From assembly GCA_900319925.1 (NCBI GenBank), contig ONQE01000013.1, positions 1-53,588 of the forward strand: DNA of 53,588 nucleotides, in the 5' to 3' direction. The notes beneath the pieces are model-generated. The model saw nothing but the letters and a program-made list of their open reading frames with translations. It searched no databases and was not told where the DNA came from. Within the stretch, counting starts at the first letter, position 1, and each line of letters opens with the position of its first letter. Below, piece by piece: positions 42,140 through 51,233 of this stretch. The position numbers and the translations under genes were made by a program. This DNA comes from an uncultured Bacteroidales bacterium. GTDB lineage: Bacteria > Bacteroidota > Bacteroidia > Bacteroidales > WCHB1-69.

Positions 42140-42177
42140 AAAAGTCAGGTTCTTTCACGACCTGACTTTTCTTTTTT
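42140..42177 (+). terminator. Terminator after tRNA-Trp
   Basis: AAAAGTCAGG and CCTGACTTTT form a perfect 10-bp stem followed by CTTTTTT. It ends the tRNA-Thr-tuf-tRNA-Trp transcript. Confidence 0.9.
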
Positions 42178-42192
42178 AGAAATACCCCAGCG

Positions 42193-42918
42193 ATGATCCT
42201 GATGTACCATAACATCGATGAAAAAGCCGGTTTCAACACCGTCTCCGCCGAAAATTTCGAGCGGCAGCTCCGTTTTGTGAAACAACATTGGCAGTTCACC
42301 GATATGGACACTTACGTGCGCGAATGCCATACCAACCCTCGGCTCGCCACGCTTACCTTTGACGACGCCTACTACTGCCTCTTCACCTTCGGCCAAGACA
42401 TCCTCGGCGAACTCGATATCCCCGTTACGGTGTTCGTCCCCGTTTACCACGTGGGAAGTGATAACTGCTGGGACGAGGAAGAGCCTGAATACCAGAAGAT
42501 TGAAACCCTTTCCTGGTGGGCTATCGAACAACTGTCCCAAAACCCGCTCTTCACCTTCGGCTCTCACGGGATGACACATGTCTCTTTGCGGTACTTCAAG
42601 AAGGAGGACACCGTCAAGGATTTGCGGGAATCCAAGGAGATTCTGGAAGAGCATCTGCAAAAAGCTGTGGATTACTACGCCTTCCCGTACGGTCAGAAGC
42701 GAGATTTCGGCTATGCGACACCCGAACTGCTACAGGAAATCGGATTCAAGGCCGCCTGCACCACTTTGTGGAAACTGAACAATTTGCGGGAAAATCCCTA
42801 TAGACTTCACCGTGTGGAGGTGAGGCCGACCGATTCATTGGAGGATTTCCAACGCTATCTGACCAGTAAACCCGATTTCAGATTCCTTAAACAACAAATA
42901 AAGAATGTTCTGCGTTAA
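42193..42918 (+). CDS. Polysaccharide deacetylase (NodB-like)
   Basis: The 241-residue protein has the NodB-fold metal motif TFDDAYYCLF (first Asp pair), MYHNID at the N-terminus, SHGMTHVSL with the two metal-binding His, and FPYGQKRDFGYATPEL. Catalytic residues are present, so it should deacetylate an N-acetyl sugar polymer or intermediate. It has no signal peptide, which suggests a cytoplasmic or intermediate substrate. It lies in a group with nucleotide-sugar genes. Confidence 0.88.
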   Translation: MILMYHNIDEKAGFNTVSAENFERQLRFVKQHWQFTDMDTYVRECHTNPRLATLTFDDAYYCLFTFGQDILGELDIPVTVFVPVYHVGSDNCWDEEEPEYQKIETLSWWAIEQLSQNPLFTFGSHGMTHVSLRYFKKEDTVKDLRESKEILEEHLQKAVDYYAFPYGQKRDFGYATPELLQEIGFKAACTTLWKLNNLRENPYRLHRVEVRPTDSLEDFQRYLTSKPDFRFLKQQIKNVLR

Positions 42919-42920
42919 TC

Positions 42921-42943
42921 TAGGGACGCCGCAATGTGTCTCT
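42921..42943 (+). repeat. TAGAGACGC-type palindromic element (degenerate copy)
   Basis: AGGGACGC-CGCAAT-GTGTCTCT forms a stem with two G-T pairs. It matches the clearer copy at 47371. Confidence 0.5.
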
Positions 42944-42976
42944 ATAACACTGGATATCTCGTAACCCAAAAAAGTG

Positions 42977-42984
42977 TACCTTTG
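42977..42984 (+). promoter_or_regulatory. -7 element (TACCTTTG) for the WbpE-like gene
   Basis: CGTAACCC, an A-run and GTGTACCTTTGCGC precede the start at 43000 by 16 bases. The same module occurs upstream of dsrC. Confidence 0.78.
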
Positions 42985-42999
42985 CGCTCCAATTTGTAA

Positions 43000-44136
43000 A
43001 TGACGACGATGGAACCCATACGGATGGTCGATTTGAGAAGTCAGTATCTCCGCATCAAACCCGAAGTGGATGCGGCCATTCAGTGTGTGTTGGATTCAAC
43101 GGCATTCATACAGGGAGAGGCTGTGTCTGATTTTGAACAGCATTTGTCACAATATGTTGACTCCAAGTATGTTGTGAGCTGCGGTAATGGCACTGACGCG
43201 CTGACTGCCGCTCTGTTGGCACTGGGAATCGGCCCAGGTGACGAAGTGGTTACTGTACCGTTCACCTTCATCGCCACCGTTGAGGCCATTGCGCAGGTGG
43301 GAGCCAAACCGGTGTTGGTGGACGTTCGTGAGGACTCCTATATGATGGATTCCGACAAGTTGGAAGCGGCCATCACGCCGAAGACAAAAGCCGTCATCCC
43401 CGTGCATCTCTACGGACAATGTGCCGATATGGAGGCTATTCTGGATATTGCTAAAAAACATAATATCAGTGTAGTAGAAGATGCTTGCCAGGCAATAAGT
43501 GCGGCATACACCTTCTCCGATGGTCGCGTGAAACAGGCTGGAACGATGGGTGACATCGGCTGCCTGTCGTTCTTCCCGTCGAAGAATTTGGGCTGTTACG
43601 GCGATGGCGGCGCACTGATGACCCAAGACGAAGAACTGTCCGTGCGTCTGCGCATGATCTGCCGTCACGGTTCAAAAGAGCGCTACCGCCACGAAATCGT
43701 CGGCATAAACTCACGTCTGGACACGCTACAGGCGGCTATTCTGAACGTCAAGCTGAACCATTTGGATGCGTTTATCACGGCCCGAAAGCAAGCTGCAGAT
43801 TACTATCATTCAGCGTTATCTGGAATGGAATGGATTGTCGTGCCCCAAGCATCCCCTAACTCTACACACACCTACCACCAGTTCACGGTTGCGGTGCAGA
43901 ATGGCAGAAGGGATGCTCTCAGGCAGCATTTGGCTAGCCATAACATTCCCACCATGATCTACTACCCCGTACCTGCCCATCTGCAACCTGCCTACGCCTC
44001 CTTGAACTACCGGAAGGGAGACTTTCCCGTCGCGGAGCGGCTTTGCAGCGAGGTGCTGTCATTGCCTATGCACACAGAATTGACGGAGGAACAACTGGAA
44101 TATATCTGCCAAACAATCAAAAACTTCCCGCTATGA
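43000..44136 (+). CDS. DegT/WbpE-like PLP sugar aminotransferase
   Basis: The 378-residue PLP enzyme has [23 protein letters not shown], a [14 protein letters not shown] and EDACQAISA pocket, and the Lys-containing [16 protein letters not shown]. In the WbpE/WlbC branch it aminates UDP-2-acetamido-3-oxo-glucuronate to the 3-amino sugar. The next gene, overlapping by 4 bp, is a WbpD-like acetyltransferase, the next step of the same pathway, which supports this substrate. The start could be ATG 43000 or 43009. The dehydrogenase steps (wbpA, wbpB) are not in the window. Confidence 0.88.
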   Translation: MTTMEPIRMVDLRSQYLRIKPEVDAAIQCVLDSTAFIQGEAVSDFEQHLSQYVDSKYVVSCGNGTDALTAALLALGIGPGDEVVTVPFTFIATVEAIAQVGAKPVLVDVREDSYMMDSDKLEAAITPKTKAVIPVHLYGQCADMEAILDIAKKHNISVVEDACQAISAAYTFSDGRVKQAGTMGDIGCLSFFPSKNLGCYGDGGALMTQDEELSVRLRMICRHGSKERYRHEIVGINSRLDTLQAAILNVKLNHLDAFITARKQAADYYHSALSGMEWIVVPQASPNSTHTYHQFTVAVQNGRRDALRQHLASHNIPTMIYYPVPAHLQPAYASLNYRKGDFPVAERLCSEVLSLPMHTELTEEQLEYICQTIKNFPL

Positions 44137-44708
44137 ATGATTATTTTGCTCATAAAACCGCGATCTTGGACGAGGGGTGCCGCATCGGTGAAGGTACGCG
44201 CATCTGGCATTTCACGCACATCATGTCGGAGGCGGTCATCGGGAAGAATTGCGTGCTCGGTCAGAATGTGATGGTCGCCAACCGCGTGACAATAGGCGAT
44301 AATGTGAAAATCCAGAATAATGTCTCTGTATATGAGGGTGTTATATGTGAAGATGACGTTTTTTTGGGACCCTCTATGGTGTTCACGAACGTCATTAACC
44401 CGAGGGCCTTCATTGAGAGGAAACACGAATTTCGTCCGACATTGGTGAAAAAGGGCGCTACCATCGGGGCGAATGCCACCATTGTATGCGGTCACACCAT
44501 CGGGCGATATGCACTCATCGGCGCGGGCGCAGTCGTGACACACGATGTTCCCGATTATGCTTTGATAACGGGAAACCCGGGGCGGCAAGCCGGCTGGGTG
44601 AGCGAGTACGGTTGTCGTTTAGTCTTCAACGAGGAGGGTATCGCGGTCTGCCCAGAAAGCGGCCAACGTTACCAACTGTCGGAAAACCAAGTCATAAGAA
44701 TCGAGTGA
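44133..44708 (+). CDS. WbpD-like UDP-sugar N-acetyltransferase (left-handed beta-helix)
   Basis: The 191-residue protein has hexapeptide repeats and the family motifs [46 protein letters not shown] and [13 protein letters not shown]. WbpD/WlbB enzymes acetylate the 3-amino group of UDP-GlcNAc(3NH2)A. The start at 44133 overlaps the aminotransferase stop (ATGA), and the stop is 1 bp from the next start. The C-terminal extension ([15 protein letters not shown]) has a short Cys-containing tail typical of the family. Confidence 0.9.
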   Translation: MNDYFAHKTAILDEGCRIGEGTRIWHFTHIMSEAVIGKNCVLGQNVMVANRVTIGDNVKIQNNVSVYEGVICEDDVFLGPSMVFTNVINPRAFIERKHEFRPTLVKKGATIGANATIVCGHTIGRYALIGAGAVVTHDVPDYALITGNPGRQAGWVSEYGCRLVFNEEGIAVCPESGQRYQLSENQVIRIE

Positions 44709-44709
44709 A

Positions 44710-47310
44710 ATGTATCGTAAATTACTGCGTATTCTTCTGATAATCTTCGTCTTGGCCGTAACAGCAAACACGGCTAACGCCACGCACCAGCGCGCTGGCG
44801 AAATCAGCTATGTGTATATATCCGGGCTTACCTACGAGTTCACCATCACGACATATACCTACACGCCGAGTCCCGCCGACAGACCGCAGATTGAGGTGTT
44901 TTGGGGCGACGGCACCTCTTCCATTATCGACCGCAATCTCAAGGTGAACCTCGAAAACAATATCAGTCAGAATGTGTACGTCACGCAGCACACATTCACG
45001 GCCGCCGGCACCTTTCATATCACCTTCGAAGATCCGAACCGAAACGCCGGTATTGTGAACATTCCCAGTTCGGTGGAAATTCCTTTCTTCATTGAAACTA
45101 TCCTGATTATCAATCCGTTCATTGGTGGCAACTCCTCGCCTCAGCTGTTGAATCCGCCGCTGGACAACGCCTGTACCAACGTTCCCTATTACCACAATCC
45201 CGGCGCATACGATCCTGAAGGCGACAGCTTGTCGTACAGTCTTATCAACTGCCGCGGCTACGAGGGGGAGGATATTCCGGGCTACACGTTGCCTGCCGCG
45301 TCCAACTACATCGCCATCGATCCTGAGACTGGAGATCTCACGTGGGATTCTCCGTTGATGGCAGGCGAATACAACATCGCCATCCTGATTGAGGAGTGGC
45401 GCGACGGAATACTTATCGGGAGTTTGGTTCGCGACATGCAGATCACGGTTGCGTCGTGCAACAACCAACCGCCCGTGATCGAGGTGAACGACACATGTGT
45501 TATTGCCGGAAGTCGGATAGACCAGCTGGTTTGGGTGTATGACAGCACCTCTACGAAAGTCAGGTTGTCGGCCACGGGCGAACCTTTTATGGTCAATGTG
45601 TCGCCTGCGCAGTTCTCTGACATTTTCGACAGCGTTCCCTTTGGGACTCATTTCATCTGGCAAACCTTCTGCGAACACGTCAAACAAAATCCTTACGAAG
45701 TGATTTTCAAAGCAAAGGATAACGGTCCGCAGGTGGAACTCGTATCGTTCAAAACATTGCATATACGAATCATTGCTCCGGCACCGGAAAACTTGAATGC
45801 CATTCCGGAAGGAAATGTAATTCACTTGGATTGGCGGCCGGACTTCTGTTTCAACGCAATCGGGTATGACATCTATCGTCGGAACGGAGAAGATGATTTC
45901 GAGCCTGACTCTTGCCAGACCGGTCTTCCTCCCGAAGCGGGTTACACCAAAATAGGAAGCACCGACAGCTGGTCGGACACCACGTTCACCGATGATGGAT
46001 CGGTCAGACCGATTTATCATGGTAATGAGTATTGTTATCGCGTAGTAGCTTTGTTCCCAGATGGTTCCGAAAGCATTGTGTCCGAGAAGGCCTGTGCTCA
46101 CATCGCCAATGATGCGCCCGTTCTCATCAATACGGATGTAGTGACTACCGATGAAGAAAACGGAAATATCCTCATCCGCTGGCTCTTTCCGCCTGAGGTC
46201 GATTCGACCGCTTTTCCGCCTCCGTACCAATATCAACTTTTCCGTGAATTGGGTAACGGCAATCAAATTCAAATCTATCAGACTGCAGCTCCGCAAAATC
46301 CGACCGACACGCTTTCTTTCTTGGATCACGATTTAAATACATCGGATTCGTCATACGCTTATAAAGTAACGATTCTGAATTTGGATACTGTGATGGAAAA
46401 TTCCGACAAGTCCACATCGATTTTCCTGACGGTAAATTCGGCAGACAAGCGATTGGTGCTCCATTGGACGGATATGCAACCTTGGAATAATGTACTTTAC
46501 ACGGTGTTCAGATACAATGAACATACAAACGATTGGGATTCCGTAGCAACCGTTGCGGAGACTCGTTACACGGATTACAATCTCGAAAACGGGAAAACAT
46601 ATTGCTATTATATCAAGGCTGAGGGTTACTACTGGCTTCCGGACACTATCGGACCGTTATGGAACCGGTCGCAGCGGGCTTGTGGCGAACCATACGACAA
46701 CGAACCGCCGGAGTTGCCGGAAATCACCATCACCACCGATTGCCAGAACGTGGAATTCAGCTGGCTGTTCAGCTCCGACTCTGCTGCAACGGATGCCGTA
46801 CGCTATTATATCTACTATAAGCCGACCTTGGACGGCACATTCACCTGCATTGATTCTTTCCGCAATTCGGAAATCTGCTATCCTGCTCCCTGCAGCTACA
46901 ATATCAGCGTTTCGGGGTCGGAAGTGCTGGTCGGATGCTATGCCATGCGCGTCGCCGATAGCAACCGCAATATCACTCCGCTGACCGATTCCGTCTGCAT
47001 TGATGTTTTCGAGTGCCTTGATTACCAACTTCCTAACGTTTTCACGCCTAACGGTGACGGCTACAACGACCTGTACACTCCGTACATGCCGTATTCGGGT
47101 GTCACGAAGATCGAGATGGAGATATACAACCGTTGGGGCAAGCGCGTGTTCCGCACCACAGATCCGGACATCTTATGGGATGGTGCTGACGAGACCACAA
47201 AACTTCCCTCCTCAGACGGCGTTTACTACTACGGTTGTAAGTTGTATGTCAACACATTAGTGGGAGAAATTTACTATTTCCTGAACGGTTCGATTACGTT
47301 GATTCGATAG
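44710..47310 (+). CDS. Large secreted protein with FnIII-like repeats and type B T9SS sorting domain
   Basis: The 866-residue protein has a signal peptide (residues 1-24, ANATHQ), an N-terminal domain common in such cargo (GEISYVYISGLTYEFTIT, VFWGDGTSS), several fibronectin-III-like modules (about 370-740, YRVVALFPDGSES, CYYIKAEGYYWLP) and a C-terminal sorting domain with LPNVFTPNGDGYNDL, IYNRWGKRVF, WDGADE and GSITLIR. It should be exported by the type IX system through SprA. Its exact role is unknown. The start is 2 bp after the stop of the WbpD-like gene, so it belongs to that transcription unit. Confidence 0.88.
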   Translation: MYRKLLRILLIIFVLAVTANTANATHQRAGEISYVYISGLTYEFTITTYTYTPSPADRPQIEVFWGDGTSSIIDRNLKVNLENNISQNVYVTQHTFTAAGTFHITFEDPNRNAGIVNIPSSVEIPFFIETILIINPFIGGNSSPQLLNPPLDNACTNVPYYHNPGAYDPEGDSLSYSLINCRGYEGEDIPGYTLPAASNYIAIDPETGDLTWDSPLMAGEYNIAILIEEWRDGILIGSLVRDMQITVASCNNQPPVIEVNDTCVIAGSRIDQLVWVYDSTSTKVRLSATGEPFMVNVSPAQFSDIFDSVPFGTHFIWQTFCEHVKQNPYEVIFKAKDNGPQVELVSFKTLHIRIIAPAPENLNAIPEGNVIHLDWRPDFCFNAIGYDIYRRNGEDDFEPDSCQTGLPPEAGYTKIGSTDSWSDTTFTDDGSVRPIYHGNEYCYRVVALFPDGSESIVSEKACAHIANDAPVLINTDVVTTDEENGNILIRWLFPPEVDSTAFPPPYQYQLFRELGNGNQIQIYQTAAPQNPTDTLSFLDHDLNTSDSSYAYKVTILNLDTVMENSDKSTSIFLTVNSADKRLVLHWTDMQPWNNVLYTVFRYNEHTNDWDSVATVAETRYTDYNLENGKTYCYYIKAEGYYWLPDTIGPLWNRSQRACGEPYDNEPPELPEITITTDCQNVEFSWLFSSDSAATDAVRYYIYYKPTLDGTFTCIDSFRNSEICYPAPCSYNISVSGSEVLVGCYAMRVADSNRNITPLTDSVCIDVFECLDYQLPNVFTPNGDGYNDLYTPYMPYSGVTKIEMEIYNRWGKRVFRTTDPDILWDGADETTKLPSSDGVYYYGCKLYVNTLVGEIYYFLNGSITLIR

Positions 47311-47315
47311 TAAAA

Positions 47316-47344
47316 AAGGATGCCTCTTTTGGAAAGGCATCCTT
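47316..47344 (+). terminator. Terminator after the large T9SS cargo gene
   Basis: AAGGATGCCT and AGGCATCCTT form a perfect 10-bp stem with a 9-base loop, preceded by A6. The T tail is short. Confidence 0.8.
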
Positions 47345-47370
47345 CGATATTTCAGGTTTCACAAATTCAG

Positions 47371-47396
47371 TAGAGACGCGAAAATTCGTGTCTCTG
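47371..47396 (+). repeat. TAGAGACGC palindromic element
   Basis: AGAGACGCGAA, AA, TTCGTGTCTCT forms an 11-bp stem with one G-T pair. It lies between convergent genes and resembles a dispersed palindrome; a degenerate copy is at 42921. Confidence 0.7.
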
Positions 47397-47414
47397 CGTC
47401 TGATTTAAGCGTTA

Positions 47415-47915
47415 TTACTTTTTGAAAATCTTTCCCAGCAGGCCGCCGAGGACTTTTCCGGCGTTGGAGCCGCTGTTGGAGCCACCGGTAGCGCCGCCCA
47501 GCAGACCGCCCAGGATGTTGCCGATGTTGCCTGTGCCGGCACCCTTGCCCAAAACGGAGAGCAGGTTCGGGGCGATAGAGGCCAAAATGTTGTTGACCTG
47601 ATCGTTGGCAGTGCTGGTCTTCAGACCGATGGAGGAAATCACGGAACCTAAGTTGCCGCCGAAAATCTTTTGCAGAATCTTTTGGCCATCTTCGAGGTTG
47701 ATGCCGAAGCCTTGTCCTGCGTGGTTGCCGAGCGCTTGGGTCAACGCGGCGGCACCGGCAGCTGTACCGGCATTTTTCTGCATGGCACTCAAGAATTTGG
47801 GAATGGCTTCCTTAATCACATTGATGATTTTGTTCGTGTCAATGTTGAATTTTTTGGCAATTTCTCCGATAAGATTGTTGCCGGTGAGCGCGGAAATAAT
47901 ACTGTTCAGATCCAT
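47415..47915 (-). CDS. DUF937 (YidB-like) family protein
   Basis: A 166-residue protein, with an N-terminal helical domain (LNSIISALTGNNLIGEIAKKF, LSAMQKNAGTAAGAAALTQAL) and Gly-rich low-complexity tail (NILGGLLGGATGGSNSG) ending GKVLGGLLGKIFKK. It matches DUF937 proteins, whose function is unknown. No signal peptide. It has its own TAnnTTTG promoter. Confidence 0.8.
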   Translation of the reverse strand: MDLNSIISALTGNNLIGEIAKKFNIDTNKIINVIKEAIPKFLSAMQKNAGTAAGAAALTQALGNHAGQGFGINLEDGQKILQKIFGGNLGSVISSIGLKTSTANDQVNNILASIAPNLLSVLGKGAGTGNIGNILGGLLGGATGGSNSGSNAGKVLGGLLGKIFKK

Positions 47916-47951
47916 AATGATAAATTTTTAAGGTTTTGATTTTTTCGAAGG

Positions 47952-47959
47952 CAAAAGTA
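47952..47959 (-). promoter_or_regulatory. -7 element (TACTTTTG) for the DUF937 gene
   Basis: On the minus strand ATGTACTTTTGCC lies 37 bases before the start codon at 47915. Confidence 0.7.
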
Positions 47960-48021
47960 CATTTTATTCCGATATGTTGTTCCTGTAAAAATTAGTTTCA
48001 GGTTAGTATGAAATATGGTGA

Positions 48022-49557
48022 TCAGAAATTATGCGGTAACCAGGAAACCGTACCGTCGTTTTTCTCGGAATGGTAGATCCAGAGACCATCCGATTCAATG
48101 CTCAACGGGACGAACAGAACACTCTTGTAAGCTGTGTAGTCCATCAGCATCTCGGGCTCCGAAAGGTGCCCTTCGCTGTCCAGCGTCCGGTGGGCGGCAC
48201 ACTTCCCTTTGAAACTGTAGTCCTTGATCTCCAACGGTTCATTGGTGCCGTTTGTCAGGTTCGTGAGGTTATCGGTATAGATGAAATGGACGAGATTGTC
48301 CTTCATGATGGCGTGGTAGGAGAACATCTGTGAGGGAGATACCGAAAAAGAGGTAATCTGATGTTTCGTAACCATTTGGAAATCCGTAAGGTTACCGGTG
48401 TTGTCAGCCATCGACACGAGCGTGGGACCGGCCAAATTGAAAAGGGTGACCATGTTGGATTGGTAGGCATGCATTTCGCCCAGCAGTGTTATGGTGCCGT
48501 TTTCAAATGCGAACAGCTCAATGGGAACTGCTCTAAAATCCCGGATATTTTTGGTAGCTTTCGGGTGCTTGTAGGTGAAATACTCCTCGGGGAACTTCTC
48601 GTTGCTGATGTTGGTATTCGCGAACGAGGCATCTATCGTCAACAAGTAACTGCCCTCCTCCGGCTTGTGATTCTCGGGAGAGTAGTATCCGCCCAGGATC
48701 GTCTGACCGGATTGGGTGACGAGCAGTTTTCCGTTGGAGACATGCCCGAATTCCGCTGCACTGCTGGAAGAGAACACCTCATCTTCGGTTATCTTGTAGA
48801 TATGGACGGTCTCGTTCGGGTTCAATGTCACCTTTGGACTCCCCTTTTTGCCCTCATCTTCCTTTTGGGTATTGAATGAGGCAAGGGCCAAAAAGATCTC
48901 CCCGTTGTCGTCGATGGACAGGTCAAGGAACTGGAGGGTGTTGTTCTCCACATCAAACTCCAGCGGCTTCGACATTTTGATTTTGTCCCCTTCAAAGACC
49001 ATTACGGCAGAACCTTTCAACTTGTCGGATTTGTCCTTTTCAAACATCCCGGCCGTTTTGACCTGCAGCAGCAGTAGAGCGACCTTGGATTTGTCGGGAG
49101 AAACGGCGGTGCGCATTTGGAAGCCGTCGCTGAGGTCCCTCTTGAGTGTGAGGAGCTCTTTGGGTTTCCATTTGTCGATGTCGGCCTCTTTCGGCACAGT
49201 GTTGAGGTACAGGGTGAACTCCCTCGTGTAAGAGTTGCTACGCCGGTAGAGCATATAGAGGTTCTCGTTATCCTCGTAAGCGGTCATATACTTGTAATCC
49301 ATATTCCGCTCTATGTTCAGCACGTTGCTTTTGCTGCCGTCTTTGGCAACCTCCACCACTATGTCACGGCTCAGCTTGATGAAATCGCTGAGGAGTCTGT
49401 CGCGGAAGATCAGATACCGGCAGTTCCCGCTTCCATCAATACATCCGACGTATTTTTGATAGGGAGGGTCGATGTTGCGAACCGCCGTACGCAGAGGTTC
49501 CTGCGCGTAAGCCACCATCGCGAAAAGGGCGGCGAAAATCAGTAATGTTCTTTTCAT
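48022..49557 (-). CDS. Secreted protein of unknown function
   Basis: With the start at 49557 the protein is 511 residues and begins with a clean signal peptide (MKRTLLIFAALFAMVAYAQE). An upstream in-frame ATG (49620) would add 21 residues ahead of it and is less likely. The mature part is beta-rich, with propeller-like pieces (KSKVALLLLQVKTAG, LDLSIDDNGEIFLALASF, QSGQTILGGYYSPENHK) and no family I can name. It lacks a type B sorting domain and lipobox, so it is probably periplasmic or exported by another route. Confidence 0.7.
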   Translation of the reverse strand: MKRTLLIFAALFAMVAYAQEPLRTAVRNIDPPYQKYVGCIDGSGNCRYLIFRDRLLSDFIKLSRDIVVEVAKDGSKSNVLNIERNMDYKYMTAYEDNENLYMLYRRSNSYTREFTLYLNTVPKEADIDKWKPKELLTLKRDLSDGFQMRTAVSPDKSKVALLLLQVKTAGMFEKDKSDKLKGSAVMVFEGDKIKMSKPLEFDVENNTLQFLDLSIDDNGEIFLALASFNTQKEDEGKKGSPKVTLNPNETVHIYKITEDEVFSSSSAAEFGHVSNGKLLVTQSGQTILGGYYSPENHKPEEGSYLLTIDASFANTNISNEKFPEEYFTYKHPKATKNIRDFRAVPIELFAFENGTITLLGEMHAYQSNMVTLFNLAGPTLVSMADNTGNLTDFQMVTKHQITSFSVSPSQMFSYHAIMKDNLVHFIYTDNLTNLTNGTNEPLEIKDYSFKGKCAAHRTLDSEGHLSEPEMLMDYTAYKSVLFVPLSIESDGLWIYHSEKNDGTVSWLPHNF

Positions 49558-49662
49558 ATTATCATGTTTAAGGGTGAATAGTTGTTCTTTTATAAGGTCA
49601 TCGTTATGTTGGTTCATCATTCAAATCTCGCACCGTATAAACACAAAAGTCGGCGAAAAGGA

Positions 49663-50257
49663 TTAGTTCTGACGGGCACGAACCGCGCGTACAGAGAACC
49701 CGATGCAACGGTCGAAATCGTTCATTCTTTGACCTTGCGCGTCAAAGGAGAAGGCCATGGCAGATGCCGGGTAGAACGTGTACAGCGAATCCGACCAGTA
49801 ACGACCGATCTCACCTACGTAATGGAGGTCCGTGCTGCCGATACCGCCGGCGGCGGGCAGGAAGAGGGTCTTGCCGTTGGGGCCGGTCAAAAGAAGTCCG
49901 CGGACCTTGTTGCGGGTGGTCCATTTGCTGGTTGTGTTGTCTATCAGTTCTTGCCAGTCGTTATAGCTCGGCGTGCGGGCACCGTCACCGAGGCAGAACG
50001 TGGCGGCATCATCGGAAGCTTCAAGGTTGGTGAGGGAGTCCGTGTAGCCATTCCAACCGAGACCGTCGCTGCTGCAGTATTTGGTGAGCATGTTCCAGTC
50101 GTAGCCGTAGGCGTAGGTTTCCCACCCATAGACCTCTTTCGGCGTTTTTTCACCCCATGCGAAATAATCGCCGTAATCAACGGGACTTAGGGCACCCAGA
50201 TTCTGGCTGGCCCACAGCAGGCCGCTCGGATGCAAGGAATAAACCTGTTTTTTTCAT
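49663..50257 (-). pseudogene. FISUMP-type gene, frameshifted in an A7 run and lacking its front
   Basis: From about 50235 the minus strand encodes a FISUMP-like domain: PSGLLWASQNLGALSP, YGDYFAWGEKTPKEVYGW, DDAATFCLGDGARTPSYNDW, LLLTGPNGKTLFLPAAGG and RYWSDSLYTF. The domain has no start codon or signal peptide of its own. The nearest promoter-proximal ATG (50257) begins MKKTGLFLA and stops after 26 codons in another frame. Removing one A from the seven-A run after this ATG joins MKK directly to SLHPSGLLWAS. So the gene is frameshifted in a homopolymer, and even when repaired lacks a normal signal peptide. It may be a decayed or phase-variable gene, or an assembly error. Confidence 0.7.
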
Positions 50258-50354
50258 ACCGTAAATTTTGTTAAAATCCTTTATTTTACTGTTTGTTTGA
50301 ACGTTTCCATACTCCGCGAGACACTGTAACCGAAGTCTGGAAGGAACACCGTTG

Positions 50355-50362
50355 CAAAAGTA
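50355..50362 (-). promoter_or_regulatory. -7 element (TACTTTTG) before the FISUMP remnant
   Basis: On the minus strand GTGTACTTTTGCAAC, 97 bases before the ATG at 50257. A live promoter on a broken gene suggests recent decay or switching. Confidence 0.65.
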
Positions 50363-50481
50363 CACTTTTTATATATGAAACGATATGCAAAATATTTACA
50401 ATTGAATGTTGACCGACGGATAAACACAACGCGCTCCTATATTTAACATTTGGCATTCGTCGGTTCATTGCGAAAAAATTG

Positions 50482-50489
50482 TACCTTTG
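50482..50489 (+). promoter_or_regulatory. -7 element (TACCTTTG) for hypB
   Basis: A6, TTGTACCTTTGCACCC, 24 bases before ATG 50514. Confidence 0.8.
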
Positions 50490-50513
50490 CACCCAAAATA
50501 GGGAGTTGTATAA

Positions 50514-51173
50514 ATGAATGAAGTAAAGGTTATTGAAATCAAAAAGAGCGTCTTTGCGGAGAACGAAAAAGACGCCGACGATCTTCGGAACGAGCTGAGG
50601 TCCAGGGGTGTTTCCCTCCTCAACTTGATGTCCGCACCCGGCAGTGGCAAGACCACCACCCTCATCCAGCTGCTGAACCGCATCAAGGACAAGGTGCGCG
50701 TGGCGGTGATGGAAGCCGACATCGACAGCGATGTGGATGCGGTGAAAATCAAGGAGAAGACCGGCGTGCCGTCCATCCAGCTGCACACCGGCGGCATGTG
50801 CCATCTCGATGCGGAGATGACCCGCCAGGGACTCGATAACCTCGACCTCGAAGAGACGGACCTCGTCATCCTTGAGAATGTCGGCAACCTCGTTTGCCCA
50901 GCTGAGTTCGACACCGGCGCGACCTGTAACGCGATGATCCTCTCCGTGCCCGAGGGCGACGACAAACCCCTCAAGTACCCCCTCATGTTCACCGTCTGCG
51001 ACCTCGTCATCATCAACAAGATGGACGTGGTGCCCTACTTTGATTTCGACATCGAACGCTGTAAAAGGTACATCCATCTGCGCAACCCCAAAGCCCAAAT
51101 CATCCCTGTCTCTGCCAAAACCGGCTACGGAATCGACCATCTCGCCGAATGGCTTCTAAAACAACTTCCTTAA
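50514..51173 (+). CDS. hypB: HypB-like nickel incorporation GTPase
   Basis: The 219-residue SIMIBI GTPase has the P-loop SAPGSGKTTTLIQ, EADIDSDVDAVKIK, the Cys-His metal site GGMCHLDAEM, ENVGNLVCPAEFDTG and the NKMD guanine motif (INKMDVVPY). HypB delivers nickel to NiFe hydrogenase or, with partners, urease. The N-terminal CXXCGC nickel site of some members is absent. No NiFe hydrogenase or other hyp gene is in the window; the only hydrogenase here is [FeFe]. Its stop codon lies in a palindromic element that begins in CCTTAAACAG. Confidence 0.93.
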   Translation: MNEVKVIEIKKSVFAENEKDADDLRNELRSRGVSLLNLMSAPGSGKTTTLIQLLNRIKDKVRVAVMEADIDSDVDAVKIKEKTGVPSIQLHTGGMCHLDAEMTRQGLDNLDLEETDLVILENVGNLVCPAEFDTGATCNAMILSVPEGDDKPLKYPLMFTVCDLVIINKMDVVPYFDFDIERCKRYIHLRNPKAQIIPVSAKTGYGIDHLAEWLLKQLP

Positions 51174-51192
51174 ACAGCCCCGAAAGGGCAAA
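51168..51192 (+). repeat. Second copy of the CTTAAACAG-palindrome element
   Basis: TTCCTTAAACAGCCCCGAAAGGGC shares its start and its GCCC-CGAAA-GGGC hairpin with the element at 10340. The copy overlaps the hypB stop codon: TAA is inside CTTAAACAG. Confidence 0.6.
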
Positions 51193-51233
51193 AGCTCGGT
51201 AGCCATTACGAAAGTCACCAAACATATTGTAAT

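Noticed and set aside
42146-42192. Possible secE start after tRNA-Trp
   Set aside because: The sequence there is a terminator hairpin and then the deacetylase start; no SecE or NusG pattern is found in any frame nearby.
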